From the NCBI GenBank assembly GCA_039208045.1, contig JBCCRH010000029.1:1-24512 (forward strand): a DNA stretch of 24,512 nt. Direction: 5' to 3'. How positions within the stretch are numbered: the first letter of the stretch is position 1; the number at the start of each line of letters is the position of its first letter. This document shows positions 1 through 7,466 of this stretch, piece after piece. The position numbers and the translations under genes were made by a program. The notes under the pieces were generated by a model, which was not told the DNA's origin, did no database searches, and worked only from the letters and a program-made list of their open reading frames with translations. The stretch is from JBCCRH01 sp039208045. Its GTDB lineage: Bacteria > Bacteroidota > Bacteroidia > Chitinophagales > Saprospiraceae.

Positions 1-1713
1 ATCCAATTCTGCAAAAGAGGAAGGAAGGAGTGTAGCAGAGCCGGTATCGAAGAAAATATTTTTAAGGATAATTGGCTTACTAAGAGGTGTGGTTTCAGAG
101 GTGTCGGCAGCTATTGTTTTGGGTACGCGCTGCAATTCAATAGTTAGTAAAAATGGTTCGTGCCCAGCCCTGGTACTATCTAAGCTAAAGTTTTCGGAAT
201 GGAAGAGATACCCTTCTCTTTCCACATGCAGCGCATACGAGGCACCTAAGGGCAGACAAGTCAAGAAGGTACCGTCCTTGTAGGTAGAAGTAGCAACTAG
301 TTCTTCATTATTAGGTAAGGCATCAAATACCACCTTTGCTACTATTGGGCGTCGCGTAAGGGCATCTACTACTTTGGCTTTTACATAGGTAGCAGGGTGT
401 GGTCGAATAGCTTCGTACAAATCAAATTGAAATAAATCCTCAGACACTTGCTGCCGATCTTCAGTTACTGAATTACCCAGTGCATTGGCAGCATCGCGCG
501 CGAAGTAAGCTTTTTGGCCGTCAAGGCCTACCACCATTGTCCCTTCATTAGCCTCGGTATTGATCGGATAGCCTAGGTTTTGGGGAGTCCCCCAGCTACC
601 ATCTTCTTGAAGCCTACTTATAAATAAATCAGCACCTCCCATTCCGGGATGTCCTTTAGAAGTAAAATACAGTGTCTGGCCGTCGGGGTGAATGAAAGGT
701 GTTTCTTCATGCCCACCGGTATTTATGGTAGCACCCAAATTTTGCGGCCTCGTCCACTTCCCTGCTGCGTTTTTTTGCATCTTCCACAAATCACGCCCGC
801 CGATGCTTCCCGGCCGGTCACTAGAGAAAAACAGCTGACTCCCATCTGCTGAAAAAGCAGGCTGCCCATCCCAGCTATCGGTATTGATACCGGGGCCTAG
901 ATTCATGGGTGCCCCCCAGCCGTCTTCTTCTTTTACCGAAAGGTATAAATCACAGCTCCCTTGTCCTTTGGGATAGTTGCAACCTGTAAAAAATAGCATT
1001 CTGCCATCTGCTGAGAGCGTGTGCGCTCCTTCTGATAATGGACTATTGAGGGTACTGATCGGTACGGCCTCCTGCCAGGCACCATCTTGAAATTGAGATA
1101 CAAAGAAATCTTCCTGCCTATTGATGCGGCGGGTGAAGATCAACTCATTGCCTTCTGCATTGATAGCAGGGAGATACTCTTGTGCGGGGGTATTAATACC
1201 TGCACCCAGAGACTGGGGCGTGAAAGGAACCGGATTTTTAGTGGCTTCCGCTGCAAATTTGGCGGTGATGAGGTGTCGTTTGGCATTTGCTTTAGTCTTC
1301 GTATTGCGCTGCTGAACTATCATGAACTGTTCGAGATGTGTGATCGCCTCGGTATATTTTTTTTGCTTCAGTTCGGTAAGGCCTAGCTTGTAATAGGTTG
1401 TTTTGCTGTAGTCAGCTGCAAAGCTGATGATTTCTTCAAAGGTTTTTTCCGCTTCCGCTAAATTCCCAATATCATACAAAATCCCACCCTTAAGCATATA
1501 CGCATCTACAAAGAGTGGTTCTTTTTCTATGGCCTTTTCAGCCTGCTCCAACGCTTCTGAGAAGGCACCTTCGCGGTTTTTTTTTCGTGCTTTCTCAAAA
1601 TAACTTTTTGCTTTTTTAGAGGCGGTTTTACGGGTAGTGTAGTCTTGGGCTTTCGCCAAAATAGGGAAGAAAAAGGGGATAAGAAGAGCTATTACCAAAC
1701 TAGAAATCTTCAT
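1..1713 (-). CDS. PorE-like TPR / PD40 / CarboxypepD-like / OmpA protein, C-terminus beyond window
   Basis: Partial outer-membrane-associated protein; 571 residues are readable without a stop and it continues past base 1. Order of parts: signal peptide (about 1-22, ending LAKAQ), TPR-like helices (about 30-150), PD40/WD40-like propeller blades (about 160-430, with repeats such as FSADGSQLFFSSDRPG and HPDGQTLYFTSKGHPGMGG), a carboxypeptidase-regulatory-like domain (about 440-505), and the first strand of an OmpA C-terminal domain (NIFFDTGSATLLPSSFAELD at the edge). This is the order described for PorE, the periplasmic T9SS component that binds peptidoglycan through its OmpA domain. I start at 1713; an ATG two codons upstream (1719) is equally possible. 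The gene lies downstream of a terminator, so it is likely its own transcript. The PorE assignment is by architecture only, since Bacteroidota encode several such paralogues. Confidence 0.85.
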   Translation of the reverse strand, partial: MKISSLVIALLIPFFFPILAKAQDYTTRKTASKKAKSYFEKARKKNREGAFSEALEQAEKAIEKEPLFVDAYMLKGGILYDIGNLAEAEKTFEEIISFAADYSKTTYYKLGLTELKQKKYTEAITHLEQFMIVQQRNTKTKANAKRHLITAKFAAEATKNPVPFTPQSLGAGINTPAQEYLPAINAEGNELIFTRRINRQEDFFVSQFQDGAWQEAVPISTLNSPLSEGAHTLSADGRMLFFTGCNYPKGQGSCDLYLSVKEEDGWGAPMNLGPGINTDSWDGQPAFSADGSQLFFSSDRPGSIGGRDLWKMQKNAAGKWTRPQNLGATINTGGHEETPFIHPDGQTLYFTSKGHPGMGGADLFISRLQEDGSWGTPQNLGYPINTEANEGTMVVGLDGQKAYFARDAANALGNSVTEDRQQVSEDLFQFDLYEAIRPHPATYVKAKVVDALTRRPIVAKVVFDALPNNEELVATSTYKDGTFLTCLPLGASYALHVEREGYLFHSENFSLDSTRAGHEPFLLTIELQRVPKTIAADTSETTPLSKPIILKNIFFDTGSATLLPSSFAELD

Positions 1714-1715
1714 AA

Positions 1716-1728
1716 ACATACCGTATGT
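1716..1728. repeat. 13-bp palindrome at the start of the PorE-like gene
   Basis: ACATAC-c-GTATGT is a perfect 6-bp inverted repeat around one base, immediately upstream of the chosen start codon and overlapping the alternative start at 1717-1719. It could be an operator or a small hairpin masking initiation, or a chance palindrome. No function is shown. Confidence 0.3.
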
Positions 1729-1782
1729 GTTGTTAAGCTATAAACGATAGACGAGCACTAGAGTTGTATAGAGGAAGGCTCC

Positions 1783-1824
1783 AAAAAACAAAAAAGCGAT
1801 CATCAGTGGGTACCAATGATCGCT
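1783..1824 (-). terminator. Intrinsic terminator of the TPR-protein gene
   Basis: A 9-bp perfect stem (AGCGATCAT at 1795-1803, ATGATCGCT at 1816-1824) with a 12-nt loop that can itself form TGG/CCA. Read on the minus strand the stem is followed by TTTTTTGTTTTTT (1783-1795). It sits 32 bp after the stop of the minus-strand TPR gene, the right place and orientation for a Rho-independent terminator. There is no T-tract on the plus strand. Confidence 0.85.
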
Positions 1825-1856
1825 CTAAAGGCGTAAAAAAACAGCAGAAAATAGTG

Positions 1857-2885
1857 CTAGCTCACCTCTGCGAGCAGTTCCACTGCCTTCTTTGATCCTT
1901 TATCAGCAGCTGTTTTCCAATCTTTCACAAATCCATCTTTTCCCCCTTCTTTTAAGGCAATACCTCGCTGAAGATAGATATCTGACGCTTGGACGGTGCC
2001 ACTACCTTCCGGTGCTTCTAATGCTTCATTAAAAGCTTCTATAGCTTCCTTATAAGCCTTTGTACCTATCAAGGCGATACCATAGTCATAGTAGGCTTTC
2101 TTATGCCATTTCCAATTTGGATTTTCTTCTTGAAACTGCTTTCTGGTATAAAATTTTAATTCTTTCACTGCATCAGCCCACTGCTCTAACTTAATGTGGC
2201 ACTCTGCTTTCACACGGCGAGCCTTCCAATAGATAGGCTGTAGCGGAATGGATTGCTTGATAGTATGTCCCAAATCTGGAATAGCCTGTTCGAAATTCTT
2301 ATTGAAAATGTGTACAAAGGCCCTTCCCAGGTAAGCATCCTCGTTACGTGGATTAATGTCAATGCACTTGCTGAAATCATACATGGCGTCCTCATAATTC
2401 TTTAGTAAGAAATTGACATGGCCGCGGCGTTCATAGGCCAATGCGTGACGCTCAAATTTTTCGATTGCTCTGCTAAGCGCTGCTTTTGCTTCTGTTTCTT
2501 TTCCTGACTCTTTAATAAGCTGTCTTCCTTTTAGATAAGACTGCACGGCCACCTTGTCACTATCCGGCTCGATATGGCTATGCTTAAGCACTTTGCCACT
2601 TTCTGCTACCCAAGCGCTCAAATCGCCAGCTACTGCAAATTGGGAAATATACTCTAACAGATTGATGGTATTTCGCCAACTCTTTTCGGTAGATTGAGTG
2701 ATTAATCTCGGAATGGAAATAGCCAGTGTAGATTCGTCAAAAATCTCATCGATCTTGAAAGCAATGTCGGAGCGATAGTACGCTTCGCTGCGGTGTTCAA
2801 ACATTTGAACGACCTGCTCATAGGTTCTGGAATTGCCAAATTCCAGGTGACCTGAAAAAATAGTTTTAAAAGTAGTGGTAGTCAT
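1857..2885 (-). CDS. TPR-repeat protein with uncharacterised N-terminal domain
   Basis: 342-aa protein with no signal peptide or membrane segment, so probably cytoplasmic. Residues from about 115 on form tandem TPR helices, for example a repeat beginning HALAYERRGHVNFLLKNYED with the typical A/Y/G/A spacing and the DINPRNEDAYLGRA linker. At least four repeat units are visible. Residues 1-110 (MTTTTFKTIFSGHLEFGNSR onward) are not TPR and I do not recognise them; they could be a partner-specific domain. TPR arrays bind protein partners, and nothing here identifies which. The gene stands alone, with a 461-bp gap upstream and a strong terminator downstream. It starts at the first ATG of the frame. 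Confidence 0.8.
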   Translation of the reverse strand: MTTTTFKTIFSGHLEFGNSRTYEQVVQMFEHRSEAYYRSDIAFKIDEIFDESTLAISIPRLITQSTEKSWRNTINLLEYISQFAVAGDLSAWVAESGKVLKHSHIEPDSDKVAVQSYLKGRQLIKESGKETEAKAALSRAIEKFERHALAYERRGHVNFLLKNYEDAMYDFSKCIDINPRNEDAYLGRAFVHIFNKNFEQAIPDLGHTIKQSIPLQPIYWKARRVKAECHIKLEQWADAVKELKFYTRKQFQEENPNWKWHKKAYYDYGIALIGTKAYKEAIEAFNEALEAPEGSGTVQASDIYLQRGIALKEGGKDGFVKDWKTAADKGSKKAVELLAEVS

Positions 2886-3346
2886 CTGCTGCTTTTTTAC
2901 CTATGTTAAAATGTCCCCTTAATAAAGGGTAGTCCTCTATTATCAATAATAAAAAGTTGATTCACTTTGGTCTCATCAGGCAGGAATTAGAATCTTCTCC
3001 ATTCTCATACCTTTAGGTGTTTAGGCCTGATGGTGGTCTTCTCTAGGTATTCTTTAATTTCTCTTGGCAATTACTCAGGATATGAAAAGCTACCTTGAGT
3101 ACAGTTTTAGATCAGTAAGCGTTAACAATTGCATACTGAGTATGCAGTAGATTTTCGCTAATGTTTGTAGCAAAATGGAAAGTATTTTGCTAACCCCACT
3201 TTTATTCAGAGTTGGAGAACAAAGTTCCTAAAAAATTTTTGAACTTCAAAATATTTTTTCATCTTCGCGCTCTTTGCCCAAAAAGTAGGTCTTCCTTTTA
3301 TTTGGCACTGCACTTTTTCCAACAAATAAAAGAATGTTCTTCGCTG
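2886..3346. other. 461-bp AT-rich gene-free region
   Basis: The region lies between the TPR gene start and the end of the radical SAM gene, both on the minus strand, so it should hold the TPR-gene promoter and the radical SAM transcript end. No convincing gene is seen: the plus-strand ORF at 3212-3415 runs into the radical SAM gene antisense. Visible structure: a 5-bp hairpin CCCTT-TATT-AAGGG (minus) about 30 bp before the TPR start, a loose inverted pair CATCAGGC (2974-2981) / GCCTGATG (3025-3032), and the hairpin at 3295-3332 listed separately. No clear TTTG/TAnnTTTG pair was found; a TATTATTG box on the minus strand near 2945-2955 is the nearest. Confidence 0.5.
3295..3332 (-). terminator. 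Inverted repeat, possible terminator after the radical SAM gene
   Basis: CTTTTATTTG (3295-3304) and CAAATAAAAG (3323-3332) form a perfect 10-bp inverted repeat with an 18-nt loop, beginning 15 bp after the radical SAM stop codon. The stem is AT-rich and lacks a long T-tract, so it may be a weak terminator or a 3'-end stabilising hairpin that closes the T9SS operon transcript. The position supports the role; the composition makes it uncertain. Confidence 0.4.
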
Positions 3347-4369
3347 CTAAGCCCACACTTTGCAGCCTTCAGTACAGTTTTGGCAAATATCGATGGTTTC
3401 TCTGCCCTTGAATAACTGTTGCCGGAACGAAGTATAGATAGGCCCAAACCATATATCGGCAAGGTCTTGTTGTTGTAGGGCACCCATCCGGTGCGTGGCA
3501 TCTTTATCAAAGCAGCAGGGCACTACCATCCCATCCCAAGTAATAACACAAGCATGCCAAAGTTTCCAACAGTGGTTGAGCAGCTCATGCTTTACCTCAT
3601 AGGTGCCATCGGCCTGCTGTTGGTACCGAGCATATTTATCAATGGTCGGAATGAGCGGATTCCCATTTTTGTAGTCATAGATCTGAGCGGTCTTCAGCTT
3701 GACTTCATCGATACCAATTTCTTCAGCGAGCTTATAAATTTCTGGTATCTGATGCTCATTGGGGCGCACCACCAAAAATTGAAAGATCAGGTGAGGTGTT
3801 TTGGATTGCAACTGCTTTTTCCACTTCACTACATTGCGCGCTCCCTGAAGTACACTCTCTAGTTTCCCTGCCTTGCGATAGTTTTCGTACACCTCCTGCG
3901 TAGTTCCATCTACCGAAATAATGAGGCGATCTAAGCCGGACTCAATGGTGCGCTTGGCATTGGCATCGTTTAAGAAATGTCCATTGGTAGAGGTGATGGT
4001 ATATATCTTCTTTTGGTGGGCATACGCTACCATCGACAAGAAGTTGGGATTGATGTATGGTTCCCCTTGGAAATAGAAAATAAGGTAAAGCAGCTCTGGC
4101 GCGAGCTGATCCATCGTTTGCTTAAAAAAATCTGCTTTTAAGTTGCCAGTCGGGCGGGTGAAAGCACGCAGCCCGCTCGGGCATTCGGGGCACCGCAAAT
4201 TACAGGCGGTAGTAGGCTCGATAGAGATGGTAAAGGGCAGGCCCCATTGAATGGGCCGATTGAGCAACCGACTTATTTTGTAGGAGCCATATACCTTCAA
4301 AATATTCCATAAGCGCCTCGCGCTTAGCTTGGAGACAAAATTTAAAGCATCAGCTAAGTAAAGCTTCAT
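3347..4369 (-). CDS. Radical SAM / SPASM domain enzyme
   Basis: 340-aa iron-sulfur enzyme. The radical SAM cluster motif CNLRCPEC (Cys56, Cys60, Cys63) follows a beta strand (FTISIEPTTA). YFQGEPYINP (about 99-108) matches the SAM-binding GGEP-like position, and SVDGTTQEVYENYRK is the usual following element. A C-terminal SPASM-type Cys cluster is present (Cys267, Cys274, Cys285, Cys286, Cys329, Cys332, Cys336), expected to hold one or two auxiliary 4Fe-4S clusters. SPASM enzymes typically modify peptides or other large substrates, but I see no precursor peptide gene nearby, so the substrate is unknown. It lies 26 bp downstream of the OmpA-type gene on the same strand and is probably the last gene of that operon. 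Confidence 0.88.
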   Translation of the reverse strand: MKLYLADALNFVSKLSARRLWNILKVYGSYKISRLLNRPIQWGLPFTISIEPTTACNLRCPECPSGLRAFTRPTGNLKADFFKQTMDQLAPELLYLIFYFQGEPYINPNFLSMVAYAHQKKIYTITSTNGHFLNDANAKRTIESGLDRLIISVDGTTQEVYENYRKAGKLESVLQGARNVVKWKKQLQSKTPHLIFQFLVVRPNEHQIPEIYKLAEEIGIDEVKLKTAQIYDYKNGNPLIPTIDKYARYQQQADGTYEVKHELLNHCWKLWHACVITWDGMVVPCCFDKDATHRMGALQQQDLADIWFGPIYTSFRQQLFKGRETIDICQNCTEGCKVWA

Positions 4370-4395
4370 GGCTACAGCAAGTTGTTAAAAGCGAT

Positions 4396-6426
4396 TTATT
4401 TCTTATCTGGCTGAATACTTTGAAAATCAATAGGTTCATCAATACGCGTCACTTTTACCTCCGTTCGGCGATTGTACTGATGCTCTTTTTCTGAACAGTC
4501 GGCACCTTCTACACAGCGATTTCTAGGGTAGGCCTCTCCATAGCCAAAAGCTTTGATTCGGTTAGGAGTAATGCCTCTTTTTACTAAAAATTGCTTGGCG
4601 GACTCTGCTCGTTTTAGCGACAGCTTAAGGTTGTAGCCTTCTGTACCGCGCACATCTGTATGCGCACCTAGCTCGATCTGCATACTAGGATAGGTCTGCA
4701 TCAATTTAGCCATCGCCTCTAAATCACGAGCTTCTCCAGCACGGATGGCCGATTTATTAAAATCGTAGTAAATATTTTCCAGTACAATAACCGTACCTTC
4801 CTTGATGGGTTCTTTGACTGATGCAGAAGAGTTAGGTCGTAGCGATAGCTGGGCAGTTAAGGAGCGACTTCCTCGAATTTTCACAGTAGATACCTTAGCT
4901 TGGCTGCGGTCAAAACCTTCTTTTTCAGCAATGAGCGTATAATCACAACCCATCGATAGGCAAGTCTGAAAGGTACCATTAATATTGGTGCGCTCTATGG
5001 TTTCTGATCCATCGCAGGCATTAATGATACGCACGAAAGCATTAGGAATGGGTTTTCCGTAAGGGTCTATATAGACTAGGCCATCTAGGTCAAGGCAATT
5101 ACTAGGCTCTATCAGCACTTCAATAGGACGGAAGGGATCGCGGTTTTTGGTAGAAAAAACCAGTTCTTTTGTTCGATAGCCATTCTTAGAAATCAGGATG
5201 ATGTAGTCTGTATTTTCTTTAAACTGCGCAATGGCTTCACCATTCCGATTGGTCACTAGTTTAGGATCACCCAATTCTGCCTCTTTTTTGCGTACCAAGC
5301 GCAGCGTAACCTCTTTATCTTTTTCCCCGGTGGAGGGCATAAACTCTAAATTGTACAAATCTTCATTGTTAATCAATCCATCTGAAGAAGCCTCAAAAAT
5401 GCGAATGGCAGCACCTCCCACTCGCTGACTTTTATTGGCATCCGAAACAGCTAATACCGTATTGGTAGTCTCATATAAATCTACCCCCTGAATGCCTGCT
5501 GGAGCATGAAAAGAATAGATGTCGTCTTGTCCCTTTCCCTCTGGTCTACTGGAAGTAAAGAAGCCACGCTTTCCATCAGGTGTAAGTACAATGGAAAGGT
5601 CGTCAGCTTGCGAATTAAACGGCTCGCCCAGATTGATGACTCGGCCCCACTTCCGACCACTGATATCAATCATAAACAGATCGAGATTGCCCAGCCCATT
5701 GTGTCCGTTAGAGGTGAAAAACAGCTTTCCGCTTTCGTGCATAAAGGGAAATACTTCATTGTTATTGGTATTTACCTCCGGCCCCAAATTGATAGGAGGA
5801 GACCACCCCTTCCCCACACGCTCCACAAAGTAGAGGTCAAAACCGCCATAGCCATTGGGCATATTGGAAGTGAAAAACAGCTTTTGCCCATCGGGCGAAA
5901 GGGATGGGTGCATACAAGTGAAGTTATCATCATTAAAGCTCAATTCTTTAATGTTTTCCCAATCGAAGTAGCCCCGTTCGGCTTGGTATATCTTTAGCTG
6001 TATTTTATTTTCCTTATCGGCTTTAGTAAGTCCCTTTTGAGTATTACTGCGCGAAAAAAAGATGCGATCACCTCGCCGATTGAAAGACACAGGCCCTTCG
6101 TGTACTTGTGAATTAAGTTCGGTAGAAAAACTTTGGGGGCGCATGGGAACTCCATTGGGATCAAGCTCCGCATAGAAGAGTTCAAAAAAGGTCTCCTCTG
6201 TTTTACGATCCACAGGGCCAATCTTATAGCGAGAAACATATACAATACCATTCTGATACAGAACAGGCGAAAATTCAACATCATCCGAATTGATTGTAGT
6301 TGCATTTCGGATGGTAACAGATAGATTATCACCAGCATAATTCCAGCGGTCGCTCTGGCCGATTGCAACAGAAGTAGAAAGGAACAAGAATCCTAGAATA
6401 ATAAAGAGGGGTAGTATCTTTTTCAT
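4396..6426 (-). CDS. OmpA-family protein with PD40 propeller and CarboxypepD-like domain
   Basis: 676-aa exported protein. Signal peptide 1-23 (MKKILPLFIILGFLFLSTSV then AIGQ). PD40-type propeller blades fill about 50-310 (HPSLSPDGQKLFFTSNMPNG, GKLFFTSNGHNGLGNLDLF and LTPDGKRGFFTSSRPEGKGQ are three copies). A carboxypeptidase-regulatory-like domain lies at about 445-515. An OmpA C-terminal domain spans about 550-660, with YYDFNKSAIRAG, the peptidoglycan-binding stretch GAHTDVRGTEGYNLKLSLKR and the Arg pair near NRRTEVKV. It should sit in the periplasm at the outer membrane, bound to peptidoglycan. It resembles the PorE-like gene at 1-1713 but lacks the N-terminal TPRs. It follows porP/sprF by 65 bp, typical of Bacteroidota loci with T9SS-exported giant proteins. 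A role anchoring or supporting that complex is inference. Confidence 0.9.
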   Translation of the reverse strand: MKKILPLFIILGFLFLSTSVAIGQSDRWNYAGDNLSVTIRNATTINSDDVEFSPVLYQNGIVYVSRYKIGPVDRKTEETFFELFYAELDPNGVPMRPQSFSTELNSQVHEGPVSFNRRGDRIFFSRSNTQKGLTKADKENKIQLKIYQAERGYFDWENIKELSFNDDNFTCMHPSLSPDGQKLFFTSNMPNGYGGFDLYFVERVGKGWSPPINLGPEVNTNNNEVFPFMHESGKLFFTSNGHNGLGNLDLFMIDISGRKWGRVINLGEPFNSQADDLSIVLTPDGKRGFFTSSRPEGKGQDDIYSFHAPAGIQGVDLYETTNTVLAVSDANKSQRVGGAAIRIFEASSDGLINNEDLYNLEFMPSTGEKDKEVTLRLVRKKEAELGDPKLVTNRNGEAIAQFKENTDYIILISKNGYRTKELVFSTKNRDPFRPIEVLIEPSNCLDLDGLVYIDPYGKPIPNAFVRIINACDGSETIERTNINGTFQTCLSMGCDYTLIAEKEGFDRSQAKVSTVKIRGSRSLTAQLSLRPNSSASVKEPIKEGTVIVLENIYYDFNKSAIRAGEARDLEAMAKLMQTYPSMQIELGAHTDVRGTEGYNLKLSLKRAESAKQFLVKRGITPNRIKAFGYGEAYPRNRCVEGADCSEKEHQYNRRTEVKVTRIDEPIDFQSIQPDKK

Positions 6427-6443
6427 GCTATAAACTTACGCCA

Positions 6444-6487
6444 GAAAAATAAAAGAGCCTAGCACGTGCCTACTTAAACACACGAGC
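6444..6487 (-). terminator. Weak hairpin between porP/sprF and the OmpA gene
   Basis: On the minus strand GCTCGTG (6481-6487) can pair with CACGTGC (6462-6468) with one mismatch and a 12-nt loop. TAGGCTC and the T-rich run TTTTATTTTT follow. It may be a partial terminator that lowers expression of the OmpA gene relative to porP/sprF, or a processing hairpin. The mismatch and the gap before the T-run keep this tentative. Confidence 0.25.
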
Positions 6488-6491
6488 TTTC

Positions 6492-7448
6492 CTAAAAAAA
6501 CCGAGGCGAAATAAACTCATCTCCCTCTGACTTGCCACCAATACAATAATTAAATACCGCTTCGAACGAGCCGCTATTGTATTGGCGTAAATCCGAAAGT
6601 GTAGCATCATAGGAAGCTCCGAATAGGATATCGTCCGTCAGTTGCACCGCTAGTATTAGCGAAAGCGACTCTCCAATTCCAGAGTTTCGAGCGCCACCCA
6701 AGCGGTAGGAAATACCAGTGGTAAATTTATCATTAAAAATAAAGCTCGCATTAATATCCCCATCAAACGGGGCGCCATCTACATATTTTAAGAGCAGCTG
6801 TGGCTGAAAATCTATCGATTCCCCTAAGGCAAAGGTGATCCCCCCCATCAAATACATGTGCAATGCCTCTCGACTAATTACTAGCTCAGAATCTGCCAAG
6901 TCGATATTGCTCTGCAAAATACGCGGGACGCTAAAGCCGATAAAAAAGGAATTACTCTTATAATAAAGCCCTGCCCCAAAGTTGGGCACAAACTTACTTT
7001 GCACCCCTACTGGAATGGCCTGATCTAGGTCTTGTGGTTGAATAGATTCCGCTTCGCTGTAATCGGTACGCAGCAAACGCACCGACCCTTGTACGCCCAT
7101 AGCGAGCGTTCCCCTTCCCCAACGGATACGGTAGGAATACACGGCTTCTGCGGTATACTTTTCAGAAATGCCAATTGTTTGGCGCAAAATGCTACCTCCT
7201 ACCCCAATGCGTTGATTGAGGAGCGGCATGTTGAACGTCAGCAACTGCGTCTCTGGCGCTCCCTCCAAGCCTACCCACTGACTGCGCGCAATAGCCGTGA
7301 TACACGCAGCATCGCTACTGCCAGCATAAGCCGGATTAAGGCCCATTTTGTAGTACATCCATTGGGTATACTGCTCTTCTTGCTGCGCAAGACCAGTCGT
7401 TGCTAGTGCAACAAAAAAGAGGCCTATAAGTAGAAGTTGTTTAATCAT
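6492..7448 (-). CDS. Type IX secretion system membrane protein, PorP/SprF family
   Basis: 318-aa outer membrane protein. Signal peptide about 1-21 (MIKQLLLIGLFFVALATTGL then AQ), followed by the family hallmark QYTQWMYYKMGLNPAYAGS. The rest alternates short amphipathic strands and turns with many Gly and aromatic residues, and the C-terminus ends in FF, as in beta barrels. Family members work with one T9SS cargo each: SprF of Flavobacterium is needed for SprB to reach the surface, and PorP-type proteins help attach gliding-type C-terminal domain (type B) cargo. The giant adhesin gene ends 18 bp upstream, so that protein is the expected partner. The family call is firm and the pairing is contextual. 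Confidence 0.93.
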   Translation of the reverse strand: MIKQLLLIGLFFVALATTGLAQQEEQYTQWMYYKMGLNPAYAGSSDAACITAIARSQWVGLEGAPETQLLTFNMPLLNQRIGVGGSILRQTIGISEKYTAEAVYSYRIRWGRGTLAMGVQGSVRLLRTDYSEAESIQPQDLDQAIPVGVQSKFVPNFGAGLYYKSNSFFIGFSVPRILQSNIDLADSELVISREALHMYLMGGITFALGESIDFQPQLLLKYVDGAPFDGDINASFIFNDKFTTGISYRLGGARNSGIGESLSLILAVQLTDDILFGASYDATLSDLRQYNSGSFEAVFNYCIGGKSEGDEFISPRFF

Positions 7449-7466
7449 AGTTGTAGAATTTGGGAT

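Noticed and set aside
2974..3032. Inverted pair CATCAGGC / GCCTGATG with a 43-nt gap
   Set aside because: Short arms and a long loop; it may be chance in an AT-rich spacer and has no terminator features.
3347..4369. RiPP cluster around the SPASM radical SAM enzyme
   Set aside because: No small precursor-like gene, transporter or leader peptidase was found next to it; the neighbours are T9SS-type envelope genes.
5506..5997. 163-codon plus-strand frame, and similar frames of 100-140 codons opposite the OmpA, PorP, adhesin and gltX genes
   Set aside because: Each lies wholly antisense to a gene with clear domain evidence and has no recognisable protein features of its own.
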